The notes under the pieces were generated by a model, which worked only from the letters and a program-made list of their open reading frames with translations, ran no database searches and was not told the DNA's origin. A program made the translations under genes and the position numbers. Of a stretch of DNA of 64,000 nucleotides, positions 8,629 to 16,738 are shown in pieces (within the stretch, counting starts at the first letter, position 1; each line of letters starts with the position of its first letter). The stretch lies in NCBI RefSeq assembly GCF_004216955.1, contig NZ_SGXL01000001.1:3106061-3170060 (forward strand). Direction: 5' to 3'. The DNA comes from Fictibacillus sp. BK138. GTDB taxonomy: Bacteria; Bacillota; Bacilli; Bacillales; Fictibacillaceae.

Positions 8629-9048
8629 ATGAAAGAATGTTTATTTTGCAATCCCATGAGTTTCCCAGAACAGAAAATAGTCTTTGAGAATGAAAGCTGT
8701 TATTTTATCCAAAGTCCGAAAGCACAGGATATTCTGGAAGGTGCCGGCTTGATTATTCCAAAGGCCCACGTTGAAACCGTGTTTGATTTAAGCGAAAAAG
8801 AGTGGATGGATACATACGAATTGATGCATAAAGCGAAGAAACTACTGGATGAAACGTACGGACCTGAGGGATACAGCACTGGCTGGAACGTTAAGCCCGT
8901 TGGCGGTCAGAGCATACCTCACGCCCACTTTCATATCATTCCACGTTTTGCTGATGAACCGTTTGCCGGTAAAGGTATCCGAGCGTGGATTAAATCAGAA
9001 GCGAACCGCCGGCCCGGACGACGGAAGGTTGAGGCTGAAGTTAAGTAG
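8629..9048 (+). CDS. HIT family nucleotide-binding protein
   Basis: The 139-residue histidine-triad protein has the catalytic HAHFHII motif (His98, His100, His102) and an N-terminal CxxC (Cys4, Cys7) that may bind zinc. HIT proteins hydrolyse nucleotide conjugates such as AMP-lysine or dinucleoside polyphosphates. The ATG follows GCGGAGGTG. It stands alone, divergent from the thioesterase. A second, more typical HIT gene (hit) lies at 60.6 kb. A basic C-terminal tail (NRRPGRRKVEAEVK) is specific to this copy. The substrate cannot be told from sequence. Confidence 0.88.
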   Translation: MKECLFCNPMSFPEQKIVFENESCYFIQSPKAQDILEGAGLIIPKAHVETVFDLSEKEWMDTYELMHKAKKLLDETYGPEGYSTGWNVKPVGGQSIPHAHFHIIPRFADEPFAGKGIRAWIKSEANRRPGRRKVEAEVK

Positions 9049-9071
9049 TTAGATTTACATATTTTGTTAAA

Positions 9072-9124
9072 TTATGTGATAGCACTCGATTTTCATGTGA
9101 TAACGGCTATTTTTTATGTGATTA
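9072..9124. repeat. Phased short-repeat array A (3 units, 21-bp period)
   Basis: ATGTGAT occurs at 9074, 9095 and 9116, exactly 21 bp apart, within YATGTGATAA-like units separated by unrelated AT-rich spacers. The array lies between the 3' ends of the HIT gene and the peroxiredoxin-like gene. Function unknown. Confidence 0.75.
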
Positions 9125-9180
9125 ACATATTCAAGCGACATTAGCAGCTTAAATTAATGCCCATATCCGTAAAAATACTA

Positions 9181-9216
9181 AGAACCCTGCCAGTTTTTCA
9201 ATGACAGGGTTCTTTC
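9181..9216. terminator. Bidirectional terminator between convergent genes
   Basis: AGAACCCTG (9181-9189) pairs with CAGGGTTCT (9205-9213). T-rich tails follow on both strands, so it can serve the HIT gene and the peroxiredoxin-like gene. Confidence 0.8.
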
Positions 9217-9227
9217 TGCTATAAACC

Positions 9228-9791
9228 TTATTTGTTTTCGCTAGCCTGCTTCAAAATCTCTCTTACGCGTGCATGATCTTTTGGTGAATCATCCATGTGC
9301 TTCCACAAGATTTCACCTTCACGATCAAACAGCCAAGAGCTCCCTTGCACGTTTACGTCCTGATTCTTGACTGCACTAAAGAAAAGATCTCTTTTCTTCT
9401 CTTCTTTCGGAATAATGTCGCTTATTTTGGCTTTTCCGCTCAAAATTCCTGCACCTACATACGCCAGGCTCTTTAAAGTCGTGAAGCGGTGATTTCCCAT
9501 CTCTCTATATACATTCAGCTTGGGATCTCCGTAAATATTAAAAGGAAATGGACCATGAATCTCTAAAAACTTTTCAATCTGTTCACGATCGGCTGGTGAG
9601 ACAATAACTACCTTGACCGAACGTGCCTCAAACTCCTCGTATGACTTGCGCAACTGCGCAAGAAAATGCTGACAGAACGGTCAGCCAAGGTGTCTGACTA
9701 AAGCCACGAATGTCTTATCTTCACCAAATAAGTCGCGAAGAACTACTGAATCAGAACCCTCAGTTGAAACCAATTTTTGATTCAAGTCCAT
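9228..9791 (-). CDS. Peroxiredoxin-like (AhpC/TSA_2, SelL-related) protein with in-frame TGA at the first active-site Cys; candidate selenoprotein
   Basis: An ATG at 9791 with a strong AAAAGGAGG eight bases upstream opens a frame that is continuous to 9228 except for one TGA at 9683-9681 (codon 37). The TGA falls in RHLG-TGA-PFC, where relatives have RHFGCPFCRE, so it replaces the first cysteine of the thioredoxin-like CxxC; Cys40 is kept. After it the family fold continues without disruption for 150 codons (VKVVIVSPAD, GDPKLNVYREMG). A perfect hairpin with an apical GU lies 19 bases beyond the TGA. Read-through as selenocysteine gives 187 residues. The alternatives are a single nonsense mutation or sequencing error. 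No Sec machinery is in the window, so it must be sought elsewhere. Confidence 0.75.
9645..9662 (-). promoter_or_regulatory. SECIS-like hairpin downstream of the in-frame TGA
   Basis: In the mRNA, CTTGCGCA and TGCGCAAG are perfect complements around GT, giving a 6-7 bp stem with a small loop containing the conserved apical G-U. The stem begins 19 bases after the TGA and the apical GU is 27-28 bases after it. Known bacterial SECIS elements place the loop roughly 16-37 bases downstream. Confidence 0.55.
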
Positions 9792-9806
9792 GGTAAATGC
9801 CTCCTT

Positions 9807-10526
9807 TTATACGTTTGGGTATTCCTGAGAAAGTGGATGAAGCATGATCTCATCAACCACCATATGCTTTGGTGCACTTGCCATATAGGCAACAGCTTCA
9901 GCGATGTCTGTTACTTTCAGCCAGTCTTCTTTAAAATCAAGGCCAGGTTCACTGTCTGCAAAATACGTATCAATCGCACCTGGATTTACAGTTCCTACAC
10001 GCACGCCGAATTCGCGAAGCTCTTGGGCAAGCGAGCCAGAGAATCCTTGTACAGCATATTTTGTAGCGGTATATACGGAACCGTTCGCAATTGTTCTTCT
10101 TCCAACATCAGAAGAGATCGTGATGATCGTTCCTTCTTTGCGCTCTTTCATATGTGGAACAACCGCTGTACTACATAAGAATACACCCTGTACGTTTACT
10201 TCAAACATTTTTTGAAAGTCTGCTAAAGAATGCTCCTCAGCCAATTTAAACTGGCCAACACCTGCATTGTTTACTAGAATATCTACTTGTCCGAAATGAT
10301 CAAACGTTTGTTTAAAAAGGTCAGCAACATCTGATTCTTTGGATACGTCAGCCTTTACAGCTAGCACGTCATAACCATTATTTTTTAGCTCTTCAGCTGT
10401 TTTAAAAATACCTTCTGATGAACCAACAACTGTTAGTTTTGCACCAAGTGTTCCTAATTTTTCAGCAATCGCCTTACCGCAGCCGCGAGTAGCACCTGTA
10501 ATAACAGCAACTTTATTTTGTAGCAT
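9807..10526 (-). CDS. SDR family oxidoreductase (3-ketoacyl reductase type)
   Basis: The 239-residue classical short-chain dehydrogenase has the NAD(P)-binding TGATRGCG (10-17), NNAG (about 91) and the catalytic YTATK. It probably reduces or oxidises a carbonyl/hydroxyl compound with NADP(H); the substrate is not readable. The start at 10526 gives the usual MLQNKVAVITG N-terminus with AAGGA about 11 bases upstream; the frame is open to 10607, but that extension runs past any start with a ribosome site. It lies between the peroxiredoxin-like gene and a sodium symporter, each with its own signals. Confidence 0.85.
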   Translation of the reverse strand: MLQNKVAVITGATRGCGKAIAEKLGTLGAKLTVVGSSEGIFKTAEELKNNGYDVLAVKADVSKESDVADLFKQTFDHFGQVDILVNNAGVGQFKLAEEHSLADFQKMFEVNVQGVFLCSTAVVPHMKERKEGTIITISSDVGRRTIANGSVYTATKYAVQGFSGSLAQELREFGVRVGTVNPGAIDTYFADSEPGLDFKEDWLKVTDIAEAVAYMASAPKHMVVDEIMLHPLSQEYPNV

Positions 10527-10571
10527 ATTAAAAATCATCCTTTCACTTTCGTACTCTGCTCTATTATAAGC

Positions 10572-10605
10572 ATAAAAAGACGCAGAACCAAATATGGTCT
10601 GCGTC
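10572..10605 (-). terminator. Terminator of the sodium-dependent transporter gene
   Basis: GACGCAGA (10579-10586) pairs with TCTGCGTC (10598-10605), with further pairing inside, followed by TTTTTATG on the minus strand. Confidence 0.85.
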
Positions 10606-10612
10606 AATGAGA

Positions 10613-11962
10613 TCAGCCTGTGATCATTTTAAATACGCCAAGCGTGTTAAGGAATACGATGAAAATAATCACTGGCACAATGTAGCGGACTAGCATGAGC
10701 CATAATGCGAATCCTTTAACCGTAACCGTTGATCCTGATTTAAACTCTTGCAGCAACAGATCCTTTGGATATCGATACCCGACGAAAAGTGCAATAAACA
10801 GCGCACCAAGCGGAAGCAGGATATTACTAACCAAGTAATCTAATAGATCAAAGATCGTCTTTCCGAACAGCGTGACATCAGATAGTACACCCATAGAAAG
10901 TGCTGAAGGAATACCTGCTGCAAAAATAAGCAATCCGATAATCCAAGACCATTTTGCACGGTTCGTTAACGTTCCTTTTGTGATTGATGCAACAATGATT
11001 TCAAGCATGGAGAACGCTGAAGTTAATGTCGCGAACAAGAATAGAGCTAAGAAAATGATAAAGAAAAATTGTCCAAATACAATCTGGTCAAATACTGCCG
11101 GAAGCACGACGAACAATAATCCCGGTCCTTCTGCAGGCTCAAGTCCTAGTGAGAATACTCCTGGGAAGATCGCCAATCCAGCAAGTAATGAAATTAATAC
11201 GTTAAGCAGTACAATTGTTGTAGCAGATTTCGTTAAGCTCTCGTTCTTTCCTAAATAAGAGCTGTACGTTACCATAACTGAAATACCGACACTTAAAGAG
11301 AAGAATGACTGGCCAAGCGCGAAAAGAATATCGTCTCCGCCGATCTCTGAAAAGTCAGGAAACAAGAAGAATTTTACACCTTCCATCGCATTGTCCAATG
11401 TCAATGAACGAACGATTAAGACAACAAACAGAACGAAAAGAGCTGGCATCATAATCTGGTTTGCTTTTTCGATACCGTTTTTGATTCCGCGGCTTACAAC
11501 AAAGATTGTAATGACCATAAAGATAAACTGTGAAATCAATACTGGCCAAGGGCTTGATATCGACTCTCCGAACATTGCCCCAAAATCATTTTTGAAAAAA
11601 TCTCCTGAAAAACTCTTGCCTAGATAAAGTACGATCCATCCGCCGATTACACTATAAAAGGATAATAGAATAAATGCAGTTGCTACACCCATGCGTCCAA
11701 GCCATGGCCATGCAGATCCTGGCGCTAGAGTACGATATGCAGAGACAGCTTCTTTCTGCGCTCCGCGGCCGATTACGAATTCAGCCATTAAGAGCGGAAA
11801 ACCTACTAAAAAAGTAAACAATAAAAAGATAAGGAAAAATGCTCCTCCACCGCTTGTCCCAACGACATAAGGGAATTTCCAGATCGCTCCGAGTCCGATT
11901 GCGGATCCTGCTGCGGCTAAAATAAAGGCTAACTTCGATGTCCATTGATCTTGCTGATTCAT
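10613..11962 (-). CDS. Sodium-dependent neurotransmitter-symporter family (NSS) transporter
   Basis: The 449-residue protein with about 11 transmembrane helices belongs to the NSS family (LeuT fold, YocR/YhdH group). TM1 has the broken-helix sodium and substrate motif in GSAIGLGAIWKFPYVVG, and the early GRGAQKEA loop is typical. Bacterial members import amino acids with sodium. Location between phenylalanine and phenylacetate genes raises the possibility of aromatic amino acid uptake, but no residue proves it. It has its own terminator and leader. Confidence 0.88.
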   Translation of the reverse strand: MNQQDQWTSKLAFILAAAGSAIGLGAIWKFPYVVGTSGGGAFFLIFLLFTFLVGFPLLMAEFVIGRGAQKEAVSAYRTLAPGSAWPWLGRMGVATAFILLSFYSVIGGWIVLYLGKSFSGDFFKNDFGAMFGESISSPWPVLISQFIFMVITIFVVSRGIKNGIEKANQIMMPALFVLFVVLIVRSLTLDNAMEGVKFFLFPDFSEIGGDDILFALGQSFFSLSVGISVMVTYSSYLGKNESLTKSATTIVLLNVLISLLAGLAIFPGVFSLGLEPAEGPGLLFVVLPAVFDQIVFGQFFFIIFLALFLFATLTSAFSMLEIIVASITKGTLTNRAKWSWIIGLLIFAAGIPSALSMGVLSDVTLFGKTIFDLLDYLVSNILLPLGALFIALFVGYRYPKDLLLQEFKSGSTVTVKGFALWLMLVRYIVPVIIFIVFLNTLGVFKMITG

Positions 11963-11999
11963 AATTTAAACTTCCCCCTCTGTTACAAATACAACTAGC

Positions 12000-12950
12000 C
12001 TATATTAAACGTTTGTTTAACAAACTAACTGTTTCCTTCGCTTCTTTCATCATGGTTTCAAGCAGTTCTTTAACGGTTGGAATGTCTGTAATCGTACCCG
12101 CAACCTGCCCGCTGTTAATAAAACCATTCTCGAGATCACCCTTAACTGCCCCTAAAATATGGCGATCTTCCGTTGTATGTTCAAGAAACTCTTCTGGTGT
12201 AACGCCATTTTTTTCAAGCTGAATCAATTTCTGAGCATAAGGTGTATCGTAAATTCTCCGGATCTTCCCGACCGAACGGCCGACGATCATCGTTTTCGTA
12301 TCATCAGCCTCTAGGAGAGATGACTTATAGACCTCATGAAACGGAGCTTCTTTTGTCGCAATAAAGCGTGTTCCCATCTGTACGCCTTGTGCGCCAAGTG
12401 CAAAAGCTGCAGCTAACCCGCTTCCATCAGCAACTCCTCCAGCTGCAATAACAGGAATAGAAACACTTCTGCTCACTTGCGGAAGTAAGACCATCGTTGT
12501 CGTCTCATACGGTGAGTTCAACCCTGCTGCTTCATAACCTTCTGCAACCAGTAGATCTGACCCTGCTGCTTCGGCTTTTTTGGCGTGATAGACTGATGCG
12601 ACCACCGTAATCACTTTAATTCCGTGTTCCTTTAATTTCGGTATGTAAGGAGCGGGATTGCCTGCTGAAAGAGAAACGACTTCAACGTTGTGTTTAACAA
12701 GAAGCTTAAGAATGCCTTTAACGTCTGATGCTACAGTTAAAGGTACATTAACAGCAAATGGGCGGTCTGTCATCCCTTTTGTTGCAACAATCAGCTTTTC
12801 AACCTCATCTGCCGGCATCGTTCCGGCACCGATCGTCCCTAATCCTCCGGCGTTCGAGATGGCTGAAGCAAGCTCTGCGTTACTAACGTTTCCCATCCCG
12901 CCTTGAATAATCGGGTACTTTATGTTTAACTTTTCGCAAACCGGATTCAA
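12000..12950 (-). CDS. Nitronate monooxygenase/FabK-family FMN protein with altered catalytic His position
   Basis: The 316-residue TIM-barrel flavoprotein shows IIQGGMGNVSNAELASA, AAGGVADGSG and GAQGVQMGTRF, the FMN-binding features of the NMO/2-nitropropane dioxygenase and FabK family. In canonical members the motif EGxEAGGH supplies a catalytic histidine; here residues 137-146 read EGYEAAGLNS, so the histidine is replaced by Leu144. It may therefore catalyse a different reaction. The start is the TTG at 12950, eight bases after GGAGG; the GTG at 12959 lies inside that site. It is divergent from the gamma carbonic anhydrase gene. Confidence 0.8.
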   Translation of the reverse strand: MNPVCEKLNIKYPIIQGGMGNVSNAELASAISNAGGLGTIGAGTMPADEVEKLIVATKGMTDRPFAVNVPLTVASDVKGILKLLVKHNVEVVSLSAGNPAPYIPKLKEHGIKVITVVASVYHAKKAEAAGSDLLVAEGYEAAGLNSPYETTTMVLLPQVSRSVSIPVIAAGGVADGSGLAAAFALGAQGVQMGTRFIATKEAPFHEVYKSSLLEADDTKTMIVGRSVGKIRRIYDTPYAQKLIQLEKNGVTPEEFLEHTTEDRHILGAVKGDLENGFINSGQVAGTITDIPTVKELLETMMKEAKETVSLLNKRLI

Positions 12951-13017
12951 ATTTTCCACCTCCCTTTTGTTCCTTTGTTATACTGAACCTATCAACCTAT
13001 TATTCAGGGAGGCTCAT

Positions 13018-13533
13018 ATGAAATACTCATTTAACGGAAAAACGCCAGAAGTTCATGAAAGCGCTTTTATCGCTCCAGGTGCTCACGTCATTGGTGACGT
13101 AACAATCGGTGAAGGGGCGAGCATCTGGTTTAACAGCGTCCTTCGCGGTGATGAAGGCCCTATCTCAATCGGTAAAAAAACAAACGTTCAAGATAATTGT
13201 ACACTTCATCTTTACGAAGGGTATCCGCTTGTTCTTGAAGATGAAGTTTCAATCGGGCATAACGTCATTCTCCATGGCTGTACGATAAAAAAAGGTGCGC
13301 TCGTCGGCATGGGTTCAACAATTCTAGACGGTGTCGAAATCGGTGAACAAGCCTTTATCGGTGCAAACACATTAATTCCTCCGGGCAAAAAAATTCCGCC
13401 AAGGGTCATGGTTATGGGTTCACCGGGTAAAGTCATCCGAGAACTGAACGATGAAGACTTAAAGCTGATCCAGCTTACGATCGACACGTACTACGAAAAA
13501 GGAAAGCAGTTCGCAGCTGAACTTAAAAAGTAA
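13018..13533 (+). CDS. Gamma carbonic anhydrase family protein (YtoA/PaaY-like)
   Basis: The 171-residue left-handed beta-helix protein has repeated hexapeptides and the three metal-ligand histidines expected of gamma carbonic anhydrases: His64, His81 and His86 (in CTLHLYEG and GHNVILHGC). Arg43, Asp45 and Gln58 are also in the usual places. PaaY, a family member encoded in many phenylacetate clusters, is a thioesterase for stalled CoA intermediates, so either activity is possible. The start at 13018 follows GGGAGG; the frame extends upstream but lacks a ribosome site there. It is the only plus-strand gene between 9.1 and 33 kb. Confidence 0.87.
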   Translation: MKYSFNGKTPEVHESAFIAPGAHVIGDVTIGEGASIWFNSVLRGDEGPISIGKKTNVQDNCTLHLYEGYPLVLEDEVSIGHNVILHGCTIKKGALVGMGSTILDGVEIGEQAFIGANTLIPPGKKIPPRVMVMGSPGKVIRELNDEDLKLIQLTIDTYYEKGKQFAAELKK

Positions 13534-13541
13534 TTCACTGG

Positions 13542-13583
13542 CAAGCACTTTCGCTCATTGAGGCGAAGGTGCTTGTTGTTTTT
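13542..13583 (+). terminator. Terminator of the gamma carbonic anhydrase gene
   Basis: CAAGCACTTTCG (13542-13553) pairs with CGAAGGTGCTTG (13564-13575), followed by TTGTTTTTCT. Confidence 0.85.
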
Positions 13584-13613
13584 CTAAGAGACACCTAAAA
13601 GCATCGTTGAAGA

Positions 13614-13748
13614 TTGATTGGAGCGCAAGGTACGAGACTCCTGGGGGATCAACGGGACAGGTGAGACTCCTAACGGCGCAAAGCGCAGAGGAGGCTCACC
13701 GCACGCCCCCCGGAAAGCGAGTGCCTGGAGCGGAAATCAATTACTTTC
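13614..13748. repeat. GC-rich dispersed repeat, copy R1
   Basis: About 135 bp running from TTGATTGGAGCGCAAGG to GGAAATCAATTACTT, with a conserved inner GGCTCACCGCACGCCCC. It is roughly 80 percent similar by eye to copy R2 at 17.7 kb (opposite orientation) and to the ends of R3 at 53.7 kb. The ends carry a short inverted TTGAT. It fills the gap between the carbonic anhydrase and paaX 3' ends. Confidence 0.8.
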
Positions 13749-13780
13749 ACACTCCAAGAAGTTACTAGTAAAGCTTTCCT

Positions 13781-14674
13781 TTAAGACCGATTCTCCTGAA
13801 TCAACGGATGATTCAGCGCATCAAATTCTGAGTTCTTCTTTAGGGCATTCCCATCTGAATAGATACTTTCAAAGAAACGGCTTGCTGGTCCGGCGAGTGC
13901 TCGGTAGTAATCACTGAACAAAGAGGCTGCGTGATCGCCGAGCCATTCAGCTGGCAGCAGCTCCTGAGGCAAGCCCGGATCGATAAAAAGGAACTTGCGG
14001 TATTCGTGGACGAGTTTCGTTCTTTCCACAAAGCATTCCCCGTCAGTCATTTCGCCTTTTTCGATCTTGTTCTTATCGATTACATATTTTTGAGAGTACG
14101 TCACGATAAATTCATTGTATTTCGTGTTGATATCATTGAGATCCCAGCACTCAGATACGAGCTTTTCGTTTTCATTAGGACCGTTATAAACAGCTGTAAA
14201 TGAATGAACATAGTCTTCGATCTGATATTTGTCGATCATCAATTGAACCTGTTCAGTAGACTGGTGAGGCGAAATCCAAAAGCTGTTTGCGAGCAAGCCG
14301 AAGCCGCTCCATACAAGTTCTTTACGAAGTTCATCCCTGATGCTTCTTTTTTCTTCAGGAATGGTGTAGGTGAACATCAGCCATTCCCCGTTCCACGGTT
14401 CCTGCTGGACTCTGAAGATCCTCTTCGCAGCCTCATCCATCCGTTTTTTTCCGCGATCGGTTAAGTAATAATAGCTTTTGTTTCCTTGCTTTCTCGCAGC
14501 GATCCATCCCTGTTTGTTCATTCTTGAGATCGCAGCTCGAACAGCTTGCTCATTATGACCGAACTCTTCTAAAAGACGGATCAGGCTGCCGATCCATATT
14601 TCACTTCCATAATGCCGTATATAATCCCCGTAAAGGGTAAAGATCATGGAACGTGTGTTTAAACTATTTTGCAT
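13781..14674 (-). CDS. paaX: PaaX family transcriptional regulator of phenylacetate degradation
   Basis: The 297-residue protein has an N-terminal winged helix (SMIFTLYGDYIRHYG; EQAVRAAISRMNKQGW, residues about 8-65) and the long C-terminal domain of PaaX, including WNGEWLMFTY and GFGLLANSFWISP. PaaX represses paa genes and is released by phenylacetyl-CoA. The start at 14674 has GAGGT eight bases upstream; the longer open frame to 14713 lacks one. It is the last gene of the paaH-paaJ-ECH group and is preceded by an imperfect inverted repeat at 14691-14712. Confidence 0.9.
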   Translation of the reverse strand: MQNSLNTRSMIFTLYGDYIRHYGSEIWIGSLIRLLEEFGHNEQAVRAAISRMNKQGWIAARKQGNKSYYYLTDRGKKRMDEAAKRIFRVQQEPWNGEWLMFTYTIPEEKRSIRDELRKELVWSGFGLLANSFWISPHQSTEQVQLMIDKYQIEDYVHSFTAVYNGPNENEKLVSECWDLNDINTKYNEFIVTYSQKYVIDKNKIEKGEMTDGECFVERTKLVHEYRKFLFIDPGLPQELLPAEWLGDHAASLFSDYYRALAGPASRFFESIYSDGNALKKNSEFDALNHPLIQENRS

Positions 14675-14690
14675 TGTATATAACCTCATT

Positions 14691-14712
14691 TGTACCTGTA
14701 ATTGTCTGTACA
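14691..14712. promoter_or_regulatory. Inverted repeat upstream of paaX, possible operator
   Basis: TGTAC and GTACA flank a 12-base centre in the 69-bp gap before paaX. It is a candidate autoregulatory site. It does not match the shared motif at the other paa promoters, so the assignment is weak. Confidence 0.3.
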
Positions 14713-14743
14713 ATCCTACCAGAACAATATGAGCGAAAACAAG

Positions 14744-15520
14744 TTACTCTCCTTTAAATACAGGTGGTCTTTTTTCTCCAAAAGCAACAAGAGCTTCCAT
14801 TCTGTCTTTTGTCGGAATCGTCACTTCATATGCCTTCGCTTCAATTGCAAGCCCCGTCTGAAGGTCAACTTCTGTTCCGTGTTTGATCGCATATTTTGCC
14901 TGCTGAACCGCTACTGGGCCATTCTTCATGATCAGCCCGGCATAGTTTTCACAAACTGCCATCAGTTCTTCTCTGGATGTTACTTGGTTTAAGATGCCAT
15001 ATGAGAATGCTTCTTCAGCCATCATCTTTTTCGCAGTTAAAATTAGCTCCATCGCTTTGGCCTGACCGATCAGTCTTGGCAAACGCTGCGTTCCGCCTGC
15101 TCCAGGAATGATCGCCCAACTAAGCTCAGTCAGCCCCATAGATGCTTCTCTAACAGAAACGCGAAGGTCACAAGCAAGAGCTAACTCGAATCCACCGCCA
15201 AACGCGTGCCCGTTGATCGCACAGATCGTAGGCTGAGGCAAAGCTTCTACAGCTGAAAACACATCACGGATCTTACGCACGTTGCGTCGAACTTCAGATT
15301 CTGTCAGCGTACGGCGCTCTTTTAAATCAGCACCTGCACTGAATGCTTTTTCCCCTGCTCCTGTAAAAATCACAACACGCACGGCATTGTTGTGATGGAT
15401 ATCTTCGACCGTTTCTTCCAGCTCTTTTAAAGTTGCATAGTTAAAACAGTTCAAGACCTCAGGACGGTTCAATGTTACATAGGCAACATGGTCTTTTACT
15501 TCATATAAAATGGCACTCAT
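14744..15520 (-). CDS. Enoyl-CoA hydratase of the phenylacetate cluster (third crotonase paralogue)
   Basis: The 258-residue crotonase has both catalytic glutamates of hydratases, Glu112 (GGGFELALACD) and Glu132 (TELSWAIIPGAGGT), plus the oxyanion-hole segment AFSAGADLKER. It should hydrate a 2-enoyl-CoA. It follows paaJ by 12 bases and precedes paaX. With paaF and paaG already present, it is one more crotonase than the standard pathway needs. It could duplicate PaaF or take over the oxepin-CoA ring-hydrolysis step that in PaaZ is done by a fused MaoC-type domain, which is absent here. That second idea is speculative. Confidence 0.85.
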   Translation of the reverse strand: MSAILYEVKDHVAYVTLNRPEVLNCFNYATLKELEETVEDIHHNNAVRVVIFTGAGEKAFSAGADLKERRTLTESEVRRNVRKIRDVFSAVEALPQPTICAINGHAFGGGFELALACDLRVSVREASMGLTELSWAIIPGAGGTQRLPRLIGQAKAMELILTAKKMMAEEAFSYGILNQVTSREELMAVCENYAGLIMKNGPVAVQQAKYAIKHGTEVDLQTGLAIEAKAYEVTIPTKDRMEALVAFGEKRPPVFKGE

Positions 15521-15532
15521 CGGATCATCCTC

Positions 15533-16738
15533 CTACTCATTAATAGCTTCAACAACAGACGCGATTCCTTGGCCTACACCAATACACATTGTTGCAAGAC
15601 CATATCGGGAACCTTGCTTTTTCATTTCATGGATCAGCGTTGTAAGTATCCTTGCACCGCTTGCTCCAAGCGGATGACCGAATGCGATCGCACCGCCGTT
15701 CACGTTTACTTTTTCTGAATCAAGTCCGAGTTCATTCATGCATGCAAGCGATTGGGATGCAAACGCCTCATTCAATTCGATCAAGTCCAGATCAGTCACA
15801 GACAGGCCTGCACGTTTTAGTGCTTTGCGAGATGCTTCAATCGGTCCAACACCCATGATCGCAGGCTCTAATCCTGCTACACCTGATGAAACGTATCTTG
15901 CTAAAGGCTTAAGCCCCAGTTCTTCTGCTTTTTCACGGCTCATTAATAAAAGTGCAGAAGCACCATCGTTTACTCCTGAAGCATTACCTGCAGTAACCGA
16001 TCCGTCTTTAAACAAAGGTTTAAGTGTCCCGAGTTTCTCAAGTGACGTCTCTGGACGAGGATGCTCATCTTTTGTCACCCACGTTTCATTTCCTTTGCGA
16101 TCAACTAATCTTACAGGTACGATCTCTTCTTTAAATCGGTCTTGTTCCATCGCTTTTTTAGCTTTTTGCTGAGAACTGAACGCGAATTGGTCTTGTGCTT
16201 CTCTAGAGATGTCATATTTCTTCGCTACATTCTCAGCTGTTTCAGGCATAGAATCTGTTCCGAATTTTTCATGCATAAGCGGATTAACAAAACGCCAGCC
16301 GATCGTCGTATCGAACATCTTCATATCGCCGCGCGGATATTCCACCTCTGGCTTCCCCATAACAAGAGGAGCCCGTGTCATACTCTCTGTTCCTCCAGCA
16401 ATGAACACATCACCTTCACCTGACATGATGGCACGTGCAGCATAGATCACCGCATCCATCCCAGAACCGCAAAGGCGATTGATCGTTGTTCCGCCAACCT
16501 CAACCGGCAGTCCTGCCAAAAGCGCAGACATCCGGGCTACGTTTCGATTGTCTTCCCCAGCTCCGTTTGCATTCCCAAAAATAACTTCTTCAATGTCTGA
16601 TGGAGGCAATGCCGAGTTTCTTTCTAAAAGAGCTGAGATAACGACTGCACCAAGATCGTCTGGTCTCACCGACTTTAGTGCACCTTTATAGCGGCCGATC
16701 GGTGTCCGGACAGCATCAACAATAACAACCTCTTTCAT
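15533..16738 (-). CDS. paaJ: Beta-ketoadipyl-CoA / acetyl-CoA thiolase
   Basis: The 401-residue thiolase has the acylated Cys90 in NRLCGSGMDAV, His355 in FGHPLGASGAR and Cys385 in MCIGVGQG. In the phenylacetate route PaaJ cleaves 3-oxo-5,6-dehydrosuberyl-CoA and later 3-oxoadipyl-CoA, giving acetyl-CoA and succinyl-CoA. The ATG overlaps the paaH stop by one base (TAATG), so the two are coupled. Assignment to PaaJ rather than a general thiolase is from context. Confidence 0.88.
   Translation of the reverse strand: MKEVVIVDAVRTPIGRYKGALKSVRPDDLGAVVISALLERNSALPPSDIEEVIFGNANGAGEDNRNVARMSALLAGLPVEVGGTTINRLCGSGMDAVIYAARAIMSGEGDVFIAGGTESMTRAPLVMGKPEVEYPRGDMKMFDTTIGWRFVNPLMHEKFGTDSMPETAENVAKKYDISREAQDQFAFSSQQKAKKAMEQDRFKEEIVPVRLVDRKGNETWVTKDEHPRPETSLEKLGTLKPLFKDGSVTAGNASGVNDGASALLLMSREKAEELGLKPLARYVSSGVAGLEPAIMGVGPIEASRKALKRAGLSVTDLDLIELNEAFASQSLACMNELGLDSEKVNVNGGAIAFGHPLGASGARILTTLIHEMKKQGSRYGLATMCIGVGQGIASVVEAINE

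Noticed and set aside
9228-9653. Truncated 141-residue gene starting at TTG 9653
   Set aside because: The TTG has no ribosome site and lies inside the hairpin, and the N-terminal half of the fold with the redox motif is encoded in frame upstream of the TGA from a strong ATG at 9791.
13618-13917. 99-codon plus-strand frame over R1 and the paaX end
   Set aside because: It covers a dispersed repeat and is antisense to paaX, with no ribosome site or homology.
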